Positions 35,613 to 45,619 of a DNA stretch of 64,000 nucleotides are shown piece by piece (within the stretch, counting starts at the first letter, position 1; every line of letters starts with the position of its first letter). Origin of the DNA: Ignavibacteria bacterium (GTDB lineage Bacteria; Bacteroidota; Ignavibacteria; Tepidaquicellales; Tepidaquicellaceae); assembly GCA_028714695.1 (NCBI GenBank), contig JAQTLX010000008.1:112290-176289 (forward strand). The letters run 5' to 3'. The position numbers and the translations under genes were made by a program. The notes under the pieces are model-generated. The model worked only from the letters and a program-made list of their open reading frames with translations, was not told where the DNA came from and did no database searches.

Positions 35613-36531
35613 AATATTCGTTTTACAAATCTTTAAGCCCCATCGGGGCGGCATCTTTGTAGAAAAATTGTAATACAAATCTCTAAGCCCCATCGTCGCG
35701 TCATATATTTATTTGCCTGTCATCCCCGCAAGATCTTAGCGGGGATCTTAAAAATTATATTATTCGTTGTTTCCGATTTCATCAGCGAATAACATTTTGT
35801 TTCATTTTTTGGTGTCTTGACCCCGTCCGCCTCGGCATATATTTATTTGCCTGTCATCCCCGCAAGATCTTAGCGGGTATCTTAAAAATTATATTATTCG
35901 TTGTTTCCGATTTCATCAGCGAATAACATTTTGTTTCATTTTTTGGTGTCTTGACCCCGTCCGCCTCGGCATATATTTATTTGCCTGTCATCCCGTCCGT
36001 CGCGGCGGATCTTAGCGGGGATCTTAAAAATTAAATTATTCGTTGTTTCCCGCATTCATCAGCGAATAACATTTTGTTTCACTTAGCCCGCGTAGCGGGC
36101 GGCATCTTGGTAACAACAGCATTAAATTATTTGAAAGCCCCATCGGGGCGGTATCTTGGTAACAACAGCATTAAATTATTTGAAAGCCCCATCGTCGCGT
36201 CATATATTTATTTGCCTGTCATCCCCGCAAGATCTTAGCGGGGATCTTAAAAATTATATTATTCGTTGTTTCCGCATTCATCAGCGAATAAACATTTCAT
36301 TTCATTTTTTGGTGTCTTGACCCCGTCTGCCGCGGCATATATTTATTTGCCTGTCATCCCCGCAAGATCTTAGCGGGGATCTTAAAAATTAAATTATTCG
36401 TTGTTTCCGATTTCATCAGCGAATAACATTGTGTTTCATTTAGCCCGCGTAGCGGGCGACATCTTGGTAGAAAAATTGTAATACAAATCTCTAAGCCCCA
36501 TCGGGGCGGCATCTTTGTAGAAAATGAATTT
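35613..36531. repeat. 920-bp array of mosaic repeats with about 134-bp period
   Basis: The unit beginning CCTGTCATCCC recurs at 35716, 35850, 35984, then 36215 and 36350, spaced 134-135 bp apart within each group. Each contains an ATCCCCGC...GCGGGGAT hairpin, a TTATTCGTTG segment and a TTTTTTGGTGTCTTGACCCCG segment. Between them lie hairpin modules AGCCCGCGTAGCGGGCGG and AGCCCCATCGGGGCGG. There is no coding frame. Confidence 0.85.
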
Positions 36532-36632
36532 TCTTTGTGATGTCAGGCGCCTTCCCCCCGTCACCTCAGAAAAAAAACTATTTGAAATAATAATAAAAAT
36601 GTTATATTCCTCTCAAACAAATTAATTTATAA

Positions 36633-37040
36633 ATGAAGAATATAATTTTTTCCCTCGTATTGTTCGCGTTCCTGTTCTCCGGCCATGCCCATTCGCAGGA
36701 CAGCGCCGAAACCAAACCGTCAGTGAAAGAAATTCTTTGCACCAAATGGATGCTTTCCGAATACACTGAAAACGGCGTAAAAACCGACTCTCCCGTAATC
36801 TACATCATGTTCAAAAACTCAGGACAATACATATATAAAGAAGAAAGCGATTTCACGAACGAAAATTCCGATACGGACATCGGCGTATGGATTCTTACGG
36901 ACAAAAACGAAATTGTTTTTGATAAAGGCACTGACGACGAAGAAATATGGAACATCGTTTCAATCGACGCGTCGAAACTTGTCGTCAAATATACTGAGGA
37001 CAACACAATAGTGCAGGGTGTCTTTATCCCGAAAAAATAA
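36633..37040 (+). CDS. Lipocalin-like secreted protein (135 aa)
   Basis: Signal peptide 1-21 (IIFSLVLFAFLFSGHAHSQ). The mature part begins with a helix and KWMLSEYTENGVKTDS, then strands with D/E turns (NSGQYIYKEESD, IGVWILTDKNEIVFD), the pattern of small lipocalin-like proteins common in Bacteroidota. Probably periplasmic or surface; ligand unknown. Followed by a heptamer array that runs up to the next gene's stop codon. Confidence 0.6.
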   Translation: MKNIIFSLVLFAFLFSGHAHSQDSAETKPSVKEILCTKWMLSEYTENGVKTDSPVIYIMFKNSGQYIYKEESDFTNENSDTDIGVWILTDKNEIVFDKGTDDEEIWNIVSIDASKLVVKYTEDNTIVQGVFIPKK

Positions 37041-37070
37041 AACCACCCTGCTCTAACAATTAATAACTAA

Positions 37071-37196
37071 GCACCAAGCACCCCGCACCAAGCACCAAGC
37101 ACCACGCACTACGCACCAAGCACCCCGCACCCCGCACCACGCACCCCGCACCAAGCACCAAGCACCACGCACCAAGCACCAAGCACCAAGCACCAA
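37071..37196. repeat. Heptamer array GCACCAA, 18 units
   Basis: Eighteen consecutive 7-nt units (GCACCAA with GCACCCC, GCACCAC and GCACTAC variants) cover exactly 37071-37196 and end one base before the stop codon of the - strand endonuclease gene. Confidence 0.92.
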
Positions 37197-40055
37197 TCAC
37201 TTAACAACCGCCATTTTCCCCGTCTGCCTGAAATTACCCGCCGTCAATGTGTAAAAATAAACCCCGCTTGAAAAACTCCCCGCGTTAAATTCCGCAGAGT
37301 AATAACCCGCGCTCCTGAATTCATTATTCAATAAATCCGCGACTTTCCTCCCCGCTATATCGTAAACTGCCAGCGATATTCTAACGTCTATCGGTATCGC
37401 GAAATCTATTTTCGTCGACGGATTAAACGGATTCGGATAATTCTGCGAAACATAAAATCTTTCCGGCACTCCTATCTCTACATTCCCGTCAAGTTGGTAA
37501 TTCTTGTAATTCCCGTTGTAATCTATCTGCTTGAGCATGTATTTGTATCTTCCCGAACTCAATTTCCTGTCCTCAAAAAAATACGAAGCCGGTCCGTTAC
37601 CGTCCTTGCTTCCCATATATCCCGCATACTGCCATGCGCTGTCGCTGAACATCTTTCTGTAAATCTCAAATCCTTTATTGCCCGTTTCGCTTTCCGTCTT
37701 CCAGTTCAGTCTAACATTATTCCCGCTCACGCTGTGAACGAACGACCCCAGTGTAACCGGCAGCGCGCCTCCCGGGTCCGAAACATATATATCGTCGAAT
37801 ATCGCATTTTCCGAACTTCCCGTCGCGTGATTCCATAGACAACCAAGATAACTTAATGACGAACCCGTGTATGTTCCGTTAACAGCCGCCGACCCCGTCT
37901 GCACGGCTGTGTTCCTCGGGTCTGCCTGTGGAAAAGCGCTCGCTCCGCTTTCTGCAAAAAGCGTCCATGTATTTGTTCCCGGAATGTATTTCACCCTCAC
38001 GCTTATATATTCGTTTCCGTAATCTCCGCCTGAAATTATATTCGTAACTTTTGAATTCGAGTTTAATCCTCCCGTAAAATATACAAGCCTTATCGGATCC
38101 ACATCGCCCGATTGACCTATAACCACAGCGTATCCGTTCGCTGTCGATGCGTTTGATGAACTCATCCCCAGTATAAACGCTATTCCGTAATTGTTATTGT
38201 CGAATCCCGAAGGGTTCGTTCTTGTCTGCCTGAAATTAAATGCCCACTGTAAATTGCTCGATGATAATGAAAGTATCATCGGATAGGAATTTAATCCCGA
38301 AAGATTTACAATAGCGTAATCAAACCCCACCGTCGACGTTCCCGCCTGCATCCTGTTCGATACAATCTGTATTCCCGAACCCGATACGGTTTCGTTTTCA
38401 GTCCATGTTAGTGATGTAGGGGTTGTAGGCGTACTTCCGAGTGTATTGCTGTTTGCTCTGTTGAAATTATCCAGCAATGTGAAAGTATTCTGAACTACGG
38501 GCTGATTCGATGTAGTTGCGCTGATTGAAGGCACAGTGCCGTCCGTCTTGTAATTTCTTGCCGTGCCCGTCCCGTTATACGAATACACCCTGAAATAATA
38601 AGTCGTGTTCTGAGGCAATGATGAAAAAGTAAAATTATCGGCCGCCGAATAATCGACATTTGCAGTTGCAGCGCCGTCCGAAAGAGTTAAATCATCCGCG
38701 TACACATTCCCGTCGACAGGACTCGAAAACGTGTTCGTATTGTTAGCCTGAATTAAATATCCCGACGGAGCCTGCGTACCTGCTGCGGCATCCGTCCAGT
38801 TCAGCGTGATGCTGCTCGATGTTACCGTGCCTGCACTGAGTCCCGTAACGTAATTCGTCGGCTCGGTTGAAAGCGCTCCCGAAATTGCCGCGCTCGTCGA
38901 GGGCACCGTACCCGTAATTTTATAATTTCTTGCCGCTCCTGTTCCGTTGTAAGAATATAACCTGAAATAATACGTCGTGTTCGAACTCAAACCGCTGAAT
39001 GTGTATGTGTTTGCCGCCGAATAATCTATGTTCACAAGCCCCTTTCCGTCCGATAATACTGCATCATCCGTGTATGCATTTCCGTCTATCGGAACGAAAT
39101 AATTATCCGTGTTGTACGCTTCAAGCAGATACCCGCTCGGCGCCTGCGTGCCCGCCGCCGCGTCTGTCCATGTTAGCGTGATTGAATTTCCCGACGCCGT
39201 TGCCGTAAATCCCGTCGCGTAATTGTCCGGCTCCGTTGAAAATGACGGATTCAACTTCGTCATATCATTGAAATTTATGTAGTAAATATATTCCGGATGG
39301 TCTACAAGCGGATTCCTGTTCTGCTGTATGCTCTGAATATAATTACTCCTGCTCACTTCCCACTTATCAGGCGGGTCCTGCAAATGCCACTGTATAAGCG
39401 TGTTCAGGTCTTCGGGTCCTTCGCTTATTGACGGTAGCAAAGTGCCGTTCAGCCAATTGAAATTCCATGTGTAACCGTTTACGCCGTCATACCTTATGCA
39501 CATATACAATAATGCCCTCGCCGCGTCGCCTTTGTGCTTATCCTGCGGCTCGAATACAAGATTGTTGGAAGCGTCCCTCCCGTATTTGCAGTTAAGATAT
39601 GTTGATGTTACTGTCGCCGCTATCCCGAGCGGATGATTGCTCCTCACGCTGTTTGCATGATTCTGCTCGGTAGGGAAGAGATGATACTGGTCGGAATACG
39701 GCTCGGCGGTCTTCGAAGGATTCGTCGGCTGCCAACTGTAACACCATGTGTGCTCCCTGCTCATCGTTGTTCCCCATGCGAATGGAGGCGTGTAAATAAA
39801 ATTGTAGCCTGAATAAACGCAATAAACGCTCCTTGTCCCGTTGCCGTTGTCGAACGACGCGAAGTTTGGAATGTTTGTTGTCGTGTAATCGTCGTAACTG
39901 ACTTTTGTGTACGGACTCCTTATTCTGGCTTTTAAATCCGATACGAATGTTGAAAGACCCGGATTGATTGACGAGTAATATGCGTCATCCTGAGCGTTCA
40001 AGAAACAGTTCGTAACGAAAAGTAATACCGATACATAAATAAAAATGCGCTTCAT
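37197..40055 (-). CDS. Secreted endonuclease I family nuclease with Fn3 domains and T9SS sorting domain
   Basis: About 952 residues from MKRIFIYVSV (40055); signal peptide 1-20. Residues 25-260 are an endonuclease I domain: REHTWC at 100-105 and DQYHLFPTEQNHANSVRSN at 122-140 hold the metal-binding and catalytic His/Asp/Asn cluster. Then come two very similar fibronectin type III domains (about 285-395 and 400-515) sharing TWTDAAAGTQAPSGYLL-like blocks, a jelly-roll-like domain (about 530-765), and a T9SS type A sorting domain (from NYPNPFNPSTKIDF). It degrades extracellular DNA or RNA, probably for nutrients. The Fn3 pair is a recent duplication. Confidence 0.85.
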   Translation of the reverse strand: MKRIFIYVSVLLFVTNCFLNAQDDAYYSSINPGLSTFVSDLKARIRSPYTKVSYDDYTTTNIPNFASFDNGNGTRSVYCVYSGYNFIYTPPFAWGTTMSREHTWCYSWQPTNPSKTAEPYSDQYHLFPTEQNHANSVRSNHPLGIAATVTSTYLNCKYGRDASNNLVFEPQDKHKGDAARALLYMCIRYDGVNGYTWNFNWLNGTLLPSISEGPEDLNTLIQWHLQDPPDKWEVSRSNYIQSIQQNRNPLVDHPEYIYYINFNDMTKLNPSFSTEPDNYATGFTATASGNSITLTWTDAAAGTQAPSGYLLEAYNTDNYFVPIDGNAYTDDAVLSDGKGLVNIDYSAANTYTFSGLSSNTTYYFRLYSYNGTGAARNYKITGTVPSTSAAISGALSTEPTNYVTGLSAGTVTSSSITLNWTDAAAGTQAPSGYLIQANNTNTFSSPVDGNVYADDLTLSDGAATANVDYSAADNFTFSSLPQNTTYYFRVYSYNGTGTARNYKTDGTVPSISATTSNQPVVQNTFTLLDNFNRANSNTLGSTPTTPTSLTWTENETVSGSGIQIVSNRMQAGTSTVGFDYAIVNLSGLNSYPMILSLSSSNLQWAFNFRQTRTNPSGFDNNNYGIAFILGMSSSNASTANGYAVVIGQSGDVDPIRLVYFTGGLNSNSKVTNIISGGDYGNEYISVRVKYIPGTNTWTLFAESGASAFPQADPRNTAVQTGSAAVNGTYTGSSLSYLGCLWNHATGSSENAIFDDIYVSDPGGALPVTLGSFVHSVSGNNVRLNWKTESETGNKGFEIYRKMFSDSAWQYAGYMGSKDGNGPASYFFEDRKLSSGRYKYMLKQIDYNGNYKNYQLDGNVEIGVPERFYVSQNYPNPFNPSTKIDFAIPIDVRISLAVYDIAGRKVADLLNNEFRSAGYYSAEFNAGSFSSGVYFYTLTAGNFRQTGKMAVVK

Positions 40056-40216
40056 AAAATACAATAATTTATTTATCGAAAAATACTGTTTTACCGCTCC
40101 GGAAGTCCTCTCCCGGAACGCGTACTTACTTTTTGTTTACTGCTGCACTCTCATTCCAAAAATTCTCTTTTGAATAGTGTGCCTGTTTCTAATTCTCGCC
40201 CGTTTTGAGCATCAAA

Positions 40217-40240
40217 AAAGCCCTGTGGATACAGGGCTTT
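40217..40240 (-). terminator. Rho-independent terminator of the giant surface-protein gene
   Basis: AAAGCCCTGT and ACAGGGCTTT, loop GGAT, with a T-run on the - strand side, 17 bp past the stop of the - strand gene at 40257. Confidence 0.85.
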
Positions 40241-40256
40241 GGATTGTTGATAAACT

Positions 40257-43200
40257 TTATTTGATAAGCATCATTTTTTTAGTCATGGCATTGCTGCCTT
40301 TCGCCGAACTTGTAACCAATCTGTAGAAATATATTCCGCTTGAAAAATTCGAAGCGTTGAATGTCGATGTGTAATAACCCGCCTTTAAGTTTTCGTTTAT
40401 GAGCGTATTTATTTCTCTTCCCGTTATGTCAAATATCTTGATTGTCACCTTGCTGTCAAGCGGTAAATCGTAATCAATCTTCGTTACGGGATTGAAAGGA
40501 TTCGGATAGTTCTGCGATAAATCGAATTTTGAAGGTACGCCTACTTCAATCGTACCGTTAATATCGAAATATTCGTAATTGCCGTTAAAGTCAATCTGTT
40601 TCAGTCTGTATTTGTATTTGCCCGTCATTAAACTTCTGTCTGTGAAAGTGTAATTCTTCGTGTTGTTCGTCGTCCCGTTACCCGAAACATATCCCGTCTT
40701 CACCCAGTTGTTTTCCAATATATTCTGCCTCTGAATTTCAAAACCCGCATTGTTTGTTTCCGATGTAGTCGTCCATTTCACATCAATGTTTCTCTTATTG
40801 AAAAGATTCGTGCTCGTCGACGCAAGTTTGACCGGCAGCGGAGTATTAGCGTCCGCAGCAGACCAAAATGAAAATGTCGTTGTTGAAACCTGCATGCTTC
40901 TCGGATTTCCTGTAGCCAGTGAACCTGATCCCGCTCTGTCCCATGTTACTCCGTCTGGACTGACCCATATCTGAGCGTTTAAACTATTAAAATCATTTCC
41001 GTTATCCAAAGCCTGCAGCCATTTATAAGTAACATTTCTGGGTAATGTTGGAGTTACCGCTGTTGAAACATGCCATTTGCATCTAATTCCGTTGTATGAG
41101 CCGTAAGAAACAAAGCTTTCGTCAACATCCGTAATTCTTTCAATTGTGAAATCTGTTGATTCTGTTGTTCCCTGAAGTGTTACGCCAAGAAAACTTAACG
41201 GGTTCGGAGCAAGCACAGTTCTTTGATTCATGATTGCTTTTCCGACTATTCTGTTATTAGTAGTTTCATTAGCATCAGTAAATGGCGTTGCCGTATTGCT
41301 GAAATATAAAGTATTAAGAGTCGTTCCGTTTTTTGTATTAAGAATACCGGAAGTTAATGTTAATGTGCCGTTTATGGTTAAATCGGTTCCGAGTGTCATC
41401 AATCCTGATGATGTCCTGTTAATAGTTAAATTGTTTAATGATTGTGAACCCGGTGTGAAATTCAATATTCCTAAATCACCTGTTCCGCCAATCACTAAGT
41501 TTGAATTTGATGAACCTGTTAATGTTCCTGTCCCTGTTGTCGTACCGTTTAATGTAAGAGTATTATTCACGAGTGAAAGCGAACCGCTGGATAAAGCAAA
41601 TACACCTGAAACGGAAGTATTTTGACTTAAGGTTACACCTGCGCTGTTGTTTATAGTTAATGTATTAACGCTTGCCGGTAAATAAGAACCTGTCATTTGT
41701 GACGATGTACCGTTAAATTCAATATTTAAAGAAGAGCCATATGATGATAACCCGCCATTTGTTATATTATTGCCATTCAATCCGTTAACGTGAGCGGATT
41801 TAATTGTCGCATTGTTCTGTACATCAAAGTCGCCATTGCCGCTTACAACAAACGTGCTCAAATCAAAAATAGTATTAGGCTTTACTGTCAAAGTGCCGTC
41901 TATCGTCTTATCGGAATTCAAAGTGACTCCATTGGTATTGCTAATATTGCAATTTTTCGGACCACCTAAAGATGGAAATTCGGCATCTGTTGTCGTTTGT
42001 GAACTTGTTCCTGCATAATCTAAAACTGATGCTGCGCCGTATGTCAATGAATATGTACTTAATGACAGACTCGCTGTTCCACCCATTGTTAGAGTTCCGT
42101 TAACGGTGGCATTTCCTGTTAATGTTTTGATACTTGTTCCGGATAGTTTTAAATTGTTAAATAGTGTACCATAAATATTTTGTGTGCCTGAATTTCCATA
42201 TTCGAAAGTACCGTTACAAGTAAAATTCGTAGGAGCAGTAGAATAAAAGTCACCTGACTTTAATGTTTTCAAAAGTCCATTTGTACCAATTGTCAGAGTA
42301 GTAGCATCAAAAACACTATAAGTAACGAAAGTTCCATTAACCGTTATTGAATTAATTTTTGTACCCGCAGCATTTGCGCCGGAAATGAAACTTGAACTAG
42401 GAAGTGTTAATTGCGCGCCCTCATTAACTGTAATTATTCCTACGTTTGAACCAGACGAATAATTTCTATCACCGCTTAATATTACACTACCGGTTTCGAC
42501 TAATATTGTTCCGTCGAATTTGAAGCGCTTTGAATTAGTATTTAACTCTTTGTTTATGTTTCCGGAAGAAAAAGTTACATTTTGGAAAACAGCTGAAGCC
42601 GTAAAATTACTACCAAGTATATTATATGGCGCTGTACCCAAAGAAGCACCTGTAAATTTTATAGTTCCTGCTGTTCCGCCAATAACATCATTCGTAACAG
42701 AGGCTGTTACATCTAATAGTCCCCTAATTGTTAACGTAATTCCATCACTAACCGTAATTGCTCCTGCTAAATTTGTAATTGTAAGATTATCACATGTTGC
42801 ATCTGCATCAACTGTTACTAAGTTTCCATTTGTAAAAACGTTATCACCTGCTGTAGGTGAAGATACCGTATTCCCTCCGGTCGCAGCATCATACCAAGGT
42901 CCTGTTGTCCATGATGTGATAATACTGTGAGCATATTTATTGTTGTTGGGCGTAGAGGTTATTTCGATTCCCGAACTCCAGTCAGTACCTCTCCGTGTAA
43001 AATATTTAAAATAATAAGTTGTTCCATTTGTAAGCGAAGTTACTATTTGACCGCTGCTTATTCCTTTATATACTACAAATCCTCCGCCGAAACTCGTACC
43101 GTTGCCGTAAATTAAACTAGCGCTGTATCCTGATCCATTACCGCTGGGTGATGATGAGATTGATGAAGTGCCTGCAACAATCATGATTTCATCACAACAT

Positions 43201-44264
43201 CCGCTTGGATTAGTCCACGAAAGTGTTACCTTTTGATTGCCTGCAGAAGCAGTCGGGCTTGTTACATTGTTAGCGCCATTCACAATTTCAAATGCTGAAC
43301 TTGTCGAACCGGTTATTGCGGGGGATGTACAATCAATTCTTATTTTATAACCTGTGCCCGATGTCGTTCCTGCTGGAATGGTAATGCTAATATTTCCTGA
43401 AGGATCAGTTCCCGTAACACTTGCTGTGCCTATACTTGTCGGGGAAGTAAAACTACCAGTAGCATCTGATAAATTAGCAGTAAAAGTAGCGCTTGAGAAC
43501 GAACCACTTGAAGTATAAGCTACCGTTCCTGTAGCACTGGTAGATGCGTTTAAACAAAATGGGGGAGATGATACTATTCCGGTTGTGATTGTCGACGCAG
43601 CTGAGCCTGTTGATGTAACAGAAACATTGTCTATACTAATTTTAGGTCTACTCCCGGAAGAACCCCCTATGCCATTATGCTCGTAGAATCTTAGTTTTAC
43701 AGTTCCTTGATTATTTAAAGCAGAAGGTAATGATACTGAAATATTCGTAGAATTAGATACATTATTGGTCGCAGAATAAGGAAGATTTGTCCCGATAATT
43801 TCGGTCCATGTACTGCCGTCAATCGAATAGTAAAGTCTTAGAGTCGAGACTCTGTTACCAGTAGTACCGTTAGTTATTTCTGCAGCATCAAAGGAAATTG
43901 TTCCTGCATTGCGACCAGTAAAATTTAAATTTAAGTCGCAAGCAACAGCGGTTGAATTATCCGTTGTTCCTGTAGCTAGGAAAACAAGTTTTGTCGATGA
44001 AGTCGCATCATACCCAATAGCAGTGCCATTACTAACAACTCCGAGTGTTCCATTAGTAGCTGTCGTTGTCTTAGTAGCAGCCGGAATTGACCCAACTGAT
44101 AGAACTCCTAAACCGTTCCAATTAGTTGCGTATCCTGACCAACCGGTGAATGTTTGCGAATAATTTCCAGAAGACATATCATAATAAGTTTGCCCCCACC
44201 CTACATTTGCGAATACAATCAGCAGAATAGCCGACAACCAGAAAAATTTCGTAAAGTTTTTCAT
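40257..44264 (-). CDS. Very large secreted repeat protein with T9SS sorting domain (1,335 aa)
   Basis: Signal peptide 1-24 (FWLSAILLIVFANVGWGQ). Residues 30-220 look like a lectin/jelly-roll domain, then Ig-like and Fn3-like segments (about 225-450, with NQKVTLSWTNPSGCCDEIM), and a long section (about 465-1050) of Thr/Ser/Asn-rich strands such as NLTITNLAGAITVSDG and TLTLTSGILNTKNGTTLN, an extended beta-solenoid typical of adhesins or matrix proteins. The end has the sorting domain with FDLSQNYPNPFNPVTKIDYD. Exported and displayed on the surface; role probably adhesion or matrix. The upstream leader has two hairpins. Confidence 0.75.
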   Translation of the reverse strand: MKNFTKFFWLSAILLIVFANVGWGQTYYDMSSGNYSQTFTGWSGYATNWNGLGVLSVGSIPAATKTTTATNGTLGVVSNGTAIGYDATSSTKLVFLATGTTDNSTAVACDLNLNFTGRNAGTISFDAAEITNGTTGNRVSTLRLYYSIDGSTWTEIIGTNLPYSATNNVSNSTNISVSLPSALNNQGTVKLRFYEHNGIGGSSGSRPKISIDNVSVTSTGSAASTITTGIVSSPPFCLNASTSATGTVAYTSSGSFSSATFTANLSDATGSFTSPTSIGTASVTGTDPSGNISITIPAGTTSGTGYKIRIDCTSPAITGSTSSAFEIVNGANNVTSPTASAGNQKVTLSWTNPSGCCDEIMIVAGTSSISSSPSGNGSGYSASLIYGNGTSFGGGFVVYKGISSGQIVTSLTNGTTYYFKYFTRRGTDWSSGIEITSTPNNNKYAHSIITSWTTGPWYDAATGGNTVSSPTAGDNVFTNGNLVTVDADATCDNLTITNLAGAITVSDGITLTIRGLLDVTASVTNDVIGGTAGTIKFTGASLGTAPYNILGSNFTASAVFQNVTFSSGNINKELNTNSKRFKFDGTILVETGSVILSGDRNYSSGSNVGIITVNEGAQLTLPSSSFISGANAAGTKINSITVNGTFVTYSVFDATTLTIGTNGLLKTLKSGDFYSTAPTNFTCNGTFEYGNSGTQNIYGTLFNNLKLSGTSIKTLTGNATVNGTLTMGGTASLSLSTYSLTYGAASVLDYAGTSSQTTTDAEFPSLGGPKNCNISNTNGVTLNSDKTIDGTLTVKPNTIFDLSTFVVSGNGDFDVQNNATIKSAHVNGLNGNNITNGGLSSYGSSLNIEFNGTSSQMTGSYLPASVNTLTINNSAGVTLSQNTSVSGVFALSSGSLSLVNNTLTLNGTTTGTGTLTGSSNSNLVIGGTGDLGILNFTPGSQSLNNLTINRTSSGLMTLGTDLTINGTLTLTSGILNTKNGTTLNTLYFSNTATPFTDANETTNNRIVGKAIMNQRTVLAPNPLSFLGVTLQGTTESTDFTIERITDVDESFVSYGSYNGIRCKWHVSTAVTPTLPRNVTYKWLQALDNGNDFNSLNAQIWVSPDGVTWDRAGSGSLATGNPRSMQVSTTTFSFWSAADANTPLPVKLASTSTNLFNKRNIDVKWTTTSETNNAGFEIQRQNILENNWVKTGYVSGNGTTNNTKNYTFTDRSLMTGKYKYRLKQIDFNGNYEYFDINGTIEVGVPSKFDLSQNYPNPFNPVTKIDYDLPLDSKVTIKIFDITGREINTLINENLKAGYYTSTFNASNFSSGIYFYRLVTSSAKGSNAMTKKMMLIK

Positions 44265-44417
44265 TCCTGTATTATTTAATTTTTTGTTTTATTTAAAAAT
44301 TAATAAAACCGATAAAAACAGTTCTCCCTGAATAATTTTTATCGAAAATAATATCGGGTATGTAGTTTTAGTACTGTGTGGGGGAAATGTGTAAAATCTT
44401 TAAATATGGGAAATACT

Positions 44418-44471
44418 CGATGCCGTGAACATCGTTTTAACGCGGTCTTGCCCCTGCTCAGTTTATGAGCA
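44418..44471 (-). promoter_or_regulatory. Possible structured 5' leader of the surface-protein gene
   Basis: On the - strand, TGCTCA-TAAAC-TGAGCA (44466-44471 with 44455-44460) is followed by GGGGCAAGACCGCG and then CGATG-TTCACGG-CATCG (44430-44434 with 44418-44422). Two hairpins around a GC-rich linker in an otherwise A+T-rich 5' region, 150 nt before the ATG, could be a riboswitch or regulatory leader. I match it to no known class. Confidence 0.35.
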
Positions 44472-44639
44472 CTCCTGATGAATGAGTTGTACAATAATAT
44501 ACCCTTTATGTTGCTTAATTAGTTTAGAGCATTACCCTTACTCTAACTTATTCCAAAATAATAATTTTTGCCCCATTTTAAAATACTATTTAAAATTATT
44601 TACACTAAATTAATATTCAAAAAAAATAAAAGTTCCGCT

Positions 44640-44760
44640 AAGCGTGGGAAAATGGAAAATGGAAAATAGGGAATTGGTAAAACAAAAAATGGTTTACTGG
44701 AAAACGAAAAATGGGTGATTAGAAAATAGAAAATGGCGGAATGAAAAACGGAAAATATGT
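44640..44760. repeat. Degenerate GGAAAAT heptamer array
   Basis: Imperfect repeats of GGAAAAT/GAAAAAT in the intergenic region; the complement of the TTTTCCA family seen at 52190-52345. Confidence 0.6.
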
Positions 44761-44880
44761 TATTGCCCGGCTCTCGACCTCCTTCGTAAAAACTCTTCGA
44801 ATTGTATATTGAAATTCATTCCGAAAAAATTATCAATTATTGATAATTTATCTATATTAATATTTTCTATATTATCCCGG

Positions 44881-44980
44881 CATTTTGTTCTTTGAAAATG
44901 ACTATTGTTTCCCAAAAATATTGTTCCCCGCATTTTGTTCTTTGAAAATGACTATTGTTTCTCGAAAATTATTGTTTTTA
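44881..44980. repeat. 50-bp tandem duplication
   Basis: The block starting CATTTTGTTCTTTGAAAATG appears at 44881 and 44931, identical over the first 31 bases, then diverging. No coding potential. Confidence 0.8.
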
Positions 44981-45390
44981 AGCCCGCGTAGCGGGCGAAA
45001 TCTTTGTAGGACATTGGCAACTTTAACCTTTGAGCCCCGTCGGGGCGGCATCTTTGTAGAAAAATTGTAATACAAATCTCTAAGCCCCATCGTAGCGTCA
45101 TATATTTATTTGCCTGTCATCCCCGTCCGCCGTTGCATGATCTTAGCGGGGACAAAACAAATACCCCCTTGTCACCCCGTCCGCCTCGGCGAATCTTAGC
45201 GGGGACAAAACAAATACTCTCATGTCATCCCCGCATGATCTTAGCGGGGATCTTAAAAATTATATTATTCGTTGTTTCCGATTTCATCAGCGAATAACAT
45301 TTTGTTTCATTTAGCCCGCGTAGCGGGCGGCATCTTTGTAGAAAAATTGTAATACAAATCTCTAAGCCCCGTCGGGGCGGCATCTTAATC
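44979..45390. repeat. Mosaic intergenic repeat block
   Basis: The same modules as at 31041-31400 and 35613-36531: AGCCCGCGTAGCGGGCG, AGCCCCGTCGGGGCGG, ATCCCCGC hairpins and GGGACAAAACAAATAC blocks. The rest of the 1.35-kb gap to 45619 is A+T-rich, with nothing further recognised. Confidence 0.8.
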
Positions 45391-45619
45391 GGAAATTAGA
45401 AAAAATCTTTGTCGTCGATCCGCCGTTTTTAGGGAGGACGTCCTTGGCGCCCTTTGCGGTGAATCTTTTTTCTTGCTCTTATAATTCGTGTAAATCCGTG
45501 GCAGAAGTTTTTTCTCTTATATCGATATAAATATCTGCCGTACTCCTCACCCCCGTCTTCTGCTCTTTTAAATCATCTATTTTTAATATATTTTTAAGCA
45601 ATAATAACTTATTATAAAG

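Noticed and set aside
40750..44163. Several + strand frames of 60-136 residues
   Set aside because: Antisense shadows of the large surface-protein gene; low-complexity Val/Pro-rich peptides.
44885..45090. Frames of about 60 residues on both strands
   Set aside because: Translations of the same intergenic repeat modules and of the 50-bp duplication.
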